Below are positions 34,905 to 40,554 of a stretch of 40,554 bases of DNA, piece by piece. Under the pieces are notes generated by a model. That model was not told the DNA's origin. It was given only the letters and a program-made list of their open reading frames with translations, and made no database searches. The DNA lies in contig CAJJDA010000001.1 in the NCBI GenBank assembly GCA_905182855.1, forward strand, positions 1-40,554. Direction: 5' to 3'. This DNA comes from a gamma proteobacterium HTCC2207 (GTDB lineage: Bacteria; Pseudomonadota; Gammaproteobacteria; Pseudomonadales; Porticoccaceae). Each line of letters starts with the position of its first letter. Positions within the stretch are counted from its first letter, which is position 1. A program made the translations under genes and the position numbers.

Positions 34905-36347
34905 ATGCAAGTCTCTAAGCACGTATCTGCAAACCGACCACCTAAACAAGTGGGTATCGGTATCGATTTCGGTACCAGTAACAGCGCGGCAGCAGTTTTT
35001 GATGGCGAACAGGTAACACTGGTGGAGCTGGCCAAGGACAGCGCCATTATGCCGTCGGCCAACTATGTGGATAGGGATTTTGTCACCTCCATTGGTCAGA
35101 AGGCGATTGACGATTACATCAAGGGTAATCAGGGTAGAAAGGTTGAGTTGAGTGTTGAGGTTTTAGGTGAAGCTAGAACCGGCACCGGCAGTGGTGAGGG
35201 CCCTGCTGATGAGGGAGAAACCAGTAAGGTTTATGGTCAGGCATTTAACGATTCCGGTTTGCCCGGGCGACTATTTCGCGGCACTAAGCGCTTGCTGGGT
35301 AATTCGAGTAGCGGTCGTACTCTTATTTTTGATCGCGCGTTTCGATTAGTCGCTCTAGTGACACCCATCCTCGTTGGTATTCGCAAGGCATTACAGGGCG
35401 CGGCGCATGACGCGACTCACGCCTGTATTGGCCATCCGGTGAACTTTGAGGGCGCGCAGCAGGGACGTAATAACGTCGCGCTTGAGCGACTTAGTGAGTC
35501 TTATCGGCATGCTGGTATCATTGGGCAATCCTTTTGTCCTGAGCCGACTGCAGCAGCCATAAGCTACCTGTTTAATCATCCTGAAAATGAGGGGCAGCGG
35601 GTATTAACCGTTGATTTTGGGGGTGGTACACTGGATTTTAGTATTCTCAGTCGCGCAGGTAGTACATTTAAAGTTGAGGCTACTCATGGTATTGCGTTGG
35701 GGGGCGATAAAATTGATCAAACCATTTTTCGCGAGCTGGTCTTTCCTTTGCTGGGTAAGGGCGAGCGCTGGAGTCGGGTTGTTGATGGCACAGAAGTAGA
35801 CACATTATTTCCTTTTGGTGACTTTGAAGACTGGCTCATAAATTGGCCCGTCAGCTACATGCTCAACCAGAATAAATACACGGCGCCCGTGATGCAGCGC
35901 ATGGTGGAGGTTGATCAGGCAGCGATAAAATTTAGGCGTTTGTATGATCTGATTAAGCAGAACTACAGCTATCAGGTATTTGAGGCGATTAAAGCCTTTA
36001 AAGCTGAATTATCTACGCAGGAATCAGCCATTTTAGACATTCCAGAAATTGACATAGAGGTCATTCTTGAGCGGTGGGAATTTGAGATCATGATCTCAGA
36101 CCAGTTATTTCAGCTGGAACAAGCTATCAGCCTGATACTGGCAAAGGCCGAGCTCGAGCCCTCAGATATTGATTTGGTTCTGCGCACCGGCGGGTCCTCA
36201 TTGATACCGGCGGTAAAGGATATTCTTGATAACCAGTTTCCTGGCAAGGTCGTTGAGCATGATCCGTTTACTAGTGTGGCTGCGGGCTTGGCGATTGCTG
36301 ATTATTTTAATTATGGCGACGAGGCTTTAGCCCAAGCTGGACTTTGA
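34905..36347 (+). CDS. Hsp70-like ATPase without substrate-binding domain (YegD-like)
   Basis: A 480-residue protein made of only an actin/Hsp70 ATPase fold. Phosphate 1: GIGIDFGTSNSAAAVF (residues 17-32). The IGHPVNFEGAQQGRNN segment and EPTAAAISYLF match YegD. Phosphate 2: LTVDFGGGTLDFS (about 235). Adenosine motif: LRTGGSSLIPAV (about 425). The C-terminal substrate-binding region of DnaK is absent. Function is unknown. No strong ribosome site is visible. The next gene is 128 bases downstream. Confidence 0.9.
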   Translation: MQVSKHVSANRPPKQVGIGIDFGTSNSAAAVFDGEQVTLVELAKDSAIMPSANYVDRDFVTSIGQKAIDDYIKGNQGRKVELSVEVLGEARTGTGSGEGPADEGETSKVYGQAFNDSGLPGRLFRGTKRLLGNSSSGRTLIFDRAFRLVALVTPILVGIRKALQGAAHDATHACIGHPVNFEGAQQGRNNVALERLSESYRHAGIIGQSFCPEPTAAAISYLFNHPENEGQRVLTVDFGGGTLDFSILSRAGSTFKVEATHGIALGGDKIDQTIFRELVFPLLGKGERWSRVVDGTEVDTLFPFGDFEDWLINWPVSYMLNQNKYTAPVMQRMVEVDQAAIKFRRLYDLIKQNYSYQVFEAIKAFKAELSTQESAILDIPEIDIEVILERWEFEIMISDQLFQLEQAISLILAKAELEPSDIDLVLRTGGSSLIPAVKDILDNQFPGKVVEHDPFTSVAAGLAIADYFNYGDEALAQAGL

Positions 36348-36387
36348 GAGGCGCTAACCGCTCAGTTGTACCTACCTACCGATAAAG

Positions 36388-36415
36388 ATACTTGCATGTA
36401 ACAAGCAAGATACTT
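36388..36415. promoter_or_regulatory. Repeat-containing leader upstream of the mutase
   Basis: The bases AGATACTTGC...GCAAGATACTT contain the direct word AGATACTT twice and the inverted CTTGC/GCAAG with nine bases between. The position, about 60-90 bases before the mutase start, suits an operator. Possibly for the TetR protein downstream. Confidence 0.3.
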
Positions 36416-36475
36416 AAACTAGCGAGCTAGCAATTTAATAAAGCACACATCCTGTGCAGGATAAACGGAGACAGT

Positions 36476-39400
36476 ATGAGCCTATCCAACAGCCAGACCG
36501 CTGAAGACATTAATGCCTTGGGTGCTAGTCAGCCTAAAAAGAAGGGTATCCCTTTACGATTTGTCACTGCAGCGAGCCTTTTCGATGGCCATGATGCCGC
36601 GATCAATATTATGCGTCGTATACTTCAGGGCGCCGGCGTTGAAGTTATCCATCTAGCCCATAATCGCTCTGTTGCTGAGGTGGTCGAAACTGCGCTACAA
36701 GAAGACGCTCAGGGTATTGCTATCAGTTCCTATCAGGGTGGCCATGTCGAATACTTTAAGTATGCCGTTGATCTTTTAAAAGAAGCTGGTGCGGAGCATA
36801 TTAAAATCTTTGGCGGTGGCGGTGGCGTGATAGTGCCTGAGGAAATCAAAGAGCTTGAGGCCTATGGAGTCGAGCGTATTTATTCATCCTACGACGGCCA
36901 AAATTTGGGTCTGGTAGGTATGATTGACGATATGATCGAGCGCTGTTCACTGGGTTCTTATGAGGACGTAACAGTGCAGTCGCCAGAATTGGCAGGTGAG
37001 GGCGGTGAGCGAAAATTGGCTCGCTTAATCACCGCGATTGAGCGTGGCGAGTTAACAGGACAGCAGAAAAAGTCGCTTAATGAGCAGGCGCAGTTTCTCA
37101 TCAACAAGGTGCCTGTTTTGGGTATTACGGGCACTGGTGGTGCCGGCAAGTCGTCTCTGACTGATGAGCTGATTCGTCGCTTCAGACAAGACAGTGACGA
37201 TGAATTAAAAATTGCCATATTGGCGATTGATCCAACCCGCAGAAAAACTGGCGGTGCGCTGCTGGGCGATCGCATTCGCATGAATGCCATTTATCACCCC
37301 AATGTGTTTATGCGTTCAATTGGTACCCGTGGCGCCCAGGGCGAGGTGCCTGACGCTCTGGTAGAAATTGTTAGCGCTATGCGCCTGGGTGGTTTTGATT
37401 TAGTGGTCGTAGAAACGCCGGGTATTGGCCAAGGCGACGCCGGTATTGTGCCCTATGTCGATATCCCGATTTATGTCATGACCCCAGAATTTGGTGCACA
37501 GAGTCAGCTGGAAAAGATCGACATGCTCGATTATGCCGAGCTGACAATTATTAATAAGTTTGATCGCAAAGGCAGTGATGACGCCTACCGTGATGTGTCG
37601 AAGCAGGTGCAACGCAATCGCGAGGCCTGGACGCAAATGCCTGATGAGATGCCCGTTTTCGGCACTATCGCCTCACGCTTCAATGACGACGGTGTGACGG
37701 GAGCCTATCAGACCTTGCTTGGTTTGCTCCAGGCGAGAGGGTTGCGCACCTTTGAACAGCATCTCCCCAAGGTCAGCTGTAAAACCCCCTCGGTAAAAAC
37801 GGTGGTTGTCCCGGCGGAACGGCAACGTTATCTAGCAGAAATTTCTGCCGGTGTCCGCAGCTATCATCAACAGGTGACAGTGCAGGCTACGCTAGCGCGA
37901 GAACAGCAGCAACTCGCTGCTACACAGCGAATGCTGACCGATGGCGGCAGTCAAGCGCCCGAGGCCATCGAAGGCTTGATTGCCGAGCGCAAGCAGGCCA
38001 TGGATATCCGTGCCAGTCAGTTACTCGCTCGTTGGCCCGAGATGGTCGAGTCTTATTCCGGTGATGAGAAAATTGATGTCCTGCCCAACGGCAAAGAAGT
38101 GGTCACTAAGCTAAACACCGTCTCGCTGTCAGGCAATAAAATTTCCCGCGTGTCCCTGCCAAGATATGAGGACCACGGTGAACTGGTTAAATGGTTGATG
38201 CTGGAAAATCTCCCCGGCGAGTTTCCCTATACAGCCGGTGTATTTCCGTTTAAGCGTGAGGGCGAAGATCCAGCACGTATGTTTGCCGGTGAGGGCGACC
38301 CCTTTAAAACGAATCGCCGGTTTAAAGCGCTGTCTGAACACAGTGATGCCAAGCGTCTCTCTACTGCGTTTGATTCGGTCACACTCTATGGCTGGGATCC
38401 CCATGAGCGGCCAGATATCTATGGCAAGGTGGGCAATGCAGGGGTTTCAATCTGCACTCTAGACGACATGAAAGCCCTCTATGATGGCTTCGACCTGTCC
38501 AGTCCAACTACCTCAGTGTCGATGACCATTAACGGTCCCGCACCGACTATCTTGGCGATGTTTCTGAATACGGCCATTGACCAGCAGGTTGATCGATTTG
38601 TTACTGAGCACAGCCGCGAACCAAAAGCTGCTGAGTACGAAACCCTGCGCAGCAACACCTTAAAACATGTGCGCGGTACAGTTCAGGCAGATATTCTGAA
38701 AGAAGATCAAGGTCAAAACACCTGTATCTTTTCAACAGAGTTTAGTCTGCGCATGATGGGTGATATGCAGCAGTACTTTATTGATCAACAGATCCGCAAC
38801 TTCTACTCAGTCTCGATCTCTGGGTATCATATTGCCGAGGCGGGAGCCAATCCGATCTCGCAGCTTGCCTTTACGCTTTCCAACGGCTTTACCTTTGTTG
38901 AAGCCTATCTGGCTCGCGGTATGAATATTGACGACTTCGCTCCTAATCTATCGTTCTTTTTCTCCAATGGTATGGACCCAGAGTACACCGTGATGGGTCG
39001 AGTAGCTCGGCGCATTTGGGCCGTATCTATGCGTGATCGCTATGGTGCTAACCCACGCAGCCAGAAGCTAAAATATCATATCCAGACGTCAGGCCGCTCT
39101 TTGCATGCGCAGGAGATGAACTTCAATGATATTCGTACGACACTGCAAGCTCTAATTGCTATTTATGATAACTGTAATAGCCTGCACACCAATGCCTATG
39201 ATGAAGCTATTACCACACCCACTGAAGAATCTGTGCGCAGAGCTCTGGCTATTCAGCTGATTATTAATCAGGAATGGGGTTTGGCGAAAAACGAAAATCC
39301 CAGTCAGGGCGCGTTTATTATTGACGAGTTAACCGATCTTGTTGAAGCCGCAGTCCTGCAGGAATTCGAGAAGATCTCTGATCGGGGTGGCGTTTTGGGG

Positions 39401-39769
39401 GCTATGGAAACAGGCTATCAGCGGGGCAAGATTCAGGAAGAATCACTGTACTATGAGCACAAAAAACACGATGGCTCATTTCCCATTGTGGGTGTGAATA
39501 CGTTCCTCAATGAAAACGAGCAAGAGACTGTAGAGATTGAGTTAGCTAGGTCGACAGATGAGGAGAAGCAGAGCCAAATTAAGCGCTTGCGGGAATTTCA
39601 AGGCATCCACACCGATGAGTCTGCCATTATGTTGAAGCGGCTTCAGGATACGGTAAGCGAAGGAGGCAATGGTTTTGAGGTGTTAATGGAAGCGGTTCGC
39701 TGCTGTTCATTGGGCCAAATTACTAATGCGCTCTTTGACGTAGGTGGCCAGTATCGTCGAAATATGTAA
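36476..39769 (+). CDS. icmF: Fused isobutyryl-CoA mutase (IcmF type)
   Basis: Adenosylcobalamin-dependent acyl-CoA mutase fused with its G-protein chaperone, 1097 residues. N-terminus (about 25-155): cobalamin-binding domain, [17 protein letters not shown] with the cobalt-ligating His. Middle (about 195-430): MeaI-type GTPase, [24 protein letters not shown] and NKFDRKG. C-terminus (from about 560): mutase barrel, [33 protein letters not shown] and [16 protein letters not shown]. These enzymes interconvert isobutyryl- and n-butyryl-CoA, some also pivalyl- or isovaleryl-CoA. Intact over 3.3 kb. A TetR gene follows 26 bases later. Confidence 0.96.
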   Translation: MSLSNSQTAEDINALGASQPKKKGIPLRFVTAASLFDGHDAAINIMRRILQGAGVEVIHLAHNRSVAEVVETALQEDAQGIAISSYQGGHVEYFKYAVDLLKEAGAEHIKIFGGGGGVIVPEEIKELEAYGVERIYSSYDGQNLGLVGMIDDMIERCSLGSYEDVTVQSPELAGEGGERKLARLITAIERGELTGQQKKSLNEQAQFLINKVPVLGITGTGGAGKSSLTDELIRRFRQDSDDELKIAILAIDPTRRKTGGALLGDRIRMNAIYHPNVFMRSIGTRGAQGEVPDALVEIVSAMRLGGFDLVVVETPGIGQGDAGIVPYVDIPIYVMTPEFGAQSQLEKIDMLDYAELTIINKFDRKGSDDAYRDVSKQVQRNREAWTQMPDEMPVFGTIASRFNDDGVTGAYQTLLGLLQARGLRTFEQHLPKVSCKTPSVKTVVVPAERQRYLAEISAGVRSYHQQVTVQATLAREQQQLAATQRMLTDGGSQAPEAIEGLIAERKQAMDIRASQLLARWPEMVESYSGDEKIDVLPNGKEVVTKLNTVSLSGNKISRVSLPRYEDHGELVKWLMLENLPGEFPYTAGVFPFKREGEDPARMFAGEGDPFKTNRRFKALSEHSDAKRLSTAFDSVTLYGWDPHERPDIYGKVGNAGVSICTLDDMKALYDGFDLSSPTTSVSMTINGPAPTILAMFLNTAIDQQVDRFVTEHSREPKAAEYETLRSNTLKHVRGTVQADILKEDQGQNTCIFSTEFSLRMMGDMQQYFIDQQIRNFYSVSISGYHIAEAGANPISQLAFTLSNGFTFVEAYLARGMNIDDFAPNLSFFFSNGMDPEYTVMGRVARRIWAVSMRDRYGANPRSQKLKYHIQTSGRSLHAQEMNFNDIRTTLQALIAIYDNCNSLHTNAYDEAITTPTEESVRRALAIQLIINQEWGLAKNENPSQGAFIIDELTDLVEAAVLQEFEKISDRGGVLGAMETGYQRGKIQEESLYYEHKKHDGSFPIVGVNTFLNENEQETVEIELARSTDEEKQSQIKRLREFQGIHTDESAIMLKRLQDTVSEGGNGFEVLMEAVRCCSLGQITNALFDVGGQYRRNM

Positions 39770-39795
39770 TCACTGATCTACTGAAGAGTTTACAC

Positions 39796-40413
39796 ATGGC
39801 TAAAGCCCTGCGACTAACCCAGGTCGAACGCAAAGAAATCTCCGACGCCAAAATGCTTGAGGCGGCGGTTGAGCTTATTGTCGAACGGGGTACCGGACAG
39901 GCTACATTGAAAGATGTGGGCGAGAAGGCGGGATATTCCAGAGGTCTCGCGGGTTACAGATTTGGCAATAAAGAGGGCCTTTTTGATTTTGTACTGAGGT
40001 CGGTTGGCGATGAATGGCTAGCTGAGCTGACGCTTGTCACTAAAAACAAAACGGGCTATGACGCCATTGCGGCTGCGCTTGACGCGCATATCCAATTTTG
40101 CGAAGACGCGCCCAAACATGTAGAGGCTTTTTACCGTCTATGGTTTGAAGCGCTGACCCCAGAATCGAAGTTGAAACCGGTTATATTAGGTATCCATAAG
40201 CGCCGTCGTGCCGATGTGATTCGCTGGATAGAGCAGGGTGTTGGAGAGGGCTCGGTAGCTGGAACCATTGATGTTGAACTAGTTGCCGACCATTTCACTG
40301 CGTCAGTGAGCGGTATCGTTTACCACTGGATGAGTGACCCCGATAATCTCGACGAGATGCGTTCTTTGCACAGTGGCTTAAAGCAGGTTGTCGGGGCGAT
40401 GCTAGCTCGCTAG
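39796..40413 (+). CDS. TetR-family transcriptional regulator
   Basis: A 205-residue TetR/AcrR protein. The N-terminal helix-turn-helix is AAVELIVERGTGQATLKDVGEKAGYSRGLAGYRFGNKEGLF (residues about 24-66); the C-terminal part is a helical ligand domain. It is the likely cotranscribed regulator of the mutase and could bind an acyl-CoA. Whether it also reads the palindromes at 24221, 24424, 24913 or 31536 is open. It ends about 140 bases before the window edge. Confidence 0.92.
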   Translation: MAKALRLTQVERKEISDAKMLEAAVELIVERGTGQATLKDVGEKAGYSRGLAGYRFGNKEGLFDFVLRSVGDEWLAELTLVTKNKTGYDAIAAALDAHIQFCEDAPKHVEAFYRLWFEALTPESKLKPVILGIHKRRRADVIRWIEQGVGEGSVAGTIDVELVADHFTASVSGIVYHWMSDPDNLDEMRSLHSGLKQVVGAMLAR

Positions 40414-40549
40414 TTTCTGTGAGCGATGTTTTACACCCACCTTTTCGGATTTGCCATTCGGCCTGCCTGTCTCTGACTATTAAAAATGCCCCTACCAAAT
40501 TAATAGCGAAGAATCCAAGTAGCGCAAAACTTAAAATTACTTCCATCAT
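40295..40549 (-). CDS. Possible small membrane protein (doubtful)
   Basis: A minus-strand frame begins MMEVILSFALLGFFAINLVG, a good transmembrane helix, followed by a charged RDRQAEWQIRKGG. But its last two thirds run antisense through the end of the TetR gene, which is unlikely. Either the true gene is shorter through a frame change, or it is chance. Confidence 0.2.
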   Translation of the reverse strand: MMEVILSFALLGFFAINLVGAFLIVRDRQAEWQIRKGGCKTSLTETSELASPRQPALSHCAKNASRRDYRGHSSSGKRYRSLTQ

Positions 40550-40554
40550 TAATA

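Noticed and set aside
1-40554. CRISPR arrays, tRNA or rRNA genes, insertion sequences, prophage genes
   Set aside because: No repeat-spacer pattern, no cloverleaf or rRNA-like stretch, and no transposase or phage protein recognised on either strand.

Overview
The window looks like chromosomal DNA of a marine, aerobic gammaproteobacterium. This is inferred from the conserved block glyA - NUDIX - nrdR - ribD - ribE - ribBA - ribH - nusB - thiL - pgpA, the RlmD-type rRNA methyltransferase and the short single-domain asparaginase-like protein. Base composition looks close to balanced. I cannot place it to genus; the Cellvibrionales / SAR92 / OM60-like marine groups are plausible.

Bases 1-9602 are housekeeping: a frame-disrupted rlmD, glyA with a strong terminator, then a compact riboflavin / NusB / thiamine-phosphate / phospholipid operon. 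Bases 9666-15461 hold a two-gene RND efflux system (adaptor and pump), a stand-alone ribA and hisF. The stand-alone RibA matters because the RibA-like half of the RibBA fusion at 6052 has lost its zinc cysteines. Bases 15573-16899 (minus strand) are an ECF sigma factor and a ChrR-type zinc/cupin anti-sigma factor, with a candidate self-promoter upstream. Bases 17391-20565 are a dicarboxylate/amino-acid symporter, a prolidase gene broken by several frame changes, and the asparaginase-like gene. A short-chain dehydrogenase then sits directly against a 3' fragment of a second asparaginase-like gene.

Bases 22518-34798 are the accessory core: an apparent catabolic cluster. It has an acyl-CoA synthetase (frameshifted), a Dabb protein, a glyoxalase-fold (VOC) protein, a SnoaL-like protein, a Rieske oxygenase, two SDR oxidoreductases, two different amidohydrolases, a bicupin, and a ferredoxin / ferredoxin reductase pair. 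Three copies of one 20-bp palindrome (GGTAGTA-N6-TACTACC) lie in front of three transcription units of this cluster, so I read it as one regulon. The substrate is unknown; an aromatic or alicyclic acid is the best guess. Bases 34905-40413 hold an Hsp70-like protein without a substrate-binding domain, a fused isobutyryl-CoA-mutase-type enzyme (IcmF) and a TetR regulator.

Four genes (rlmD, the prolidase, the acyl-CoA synthetase and a ribbon-helix-helix gene) carry frame lesions, while much longer genes such as the RND pump and icmF are intact. This is either real decay or clustered sequence error; the in-frame stop in the ribbon-helix-helix gene favours real decay at least there.
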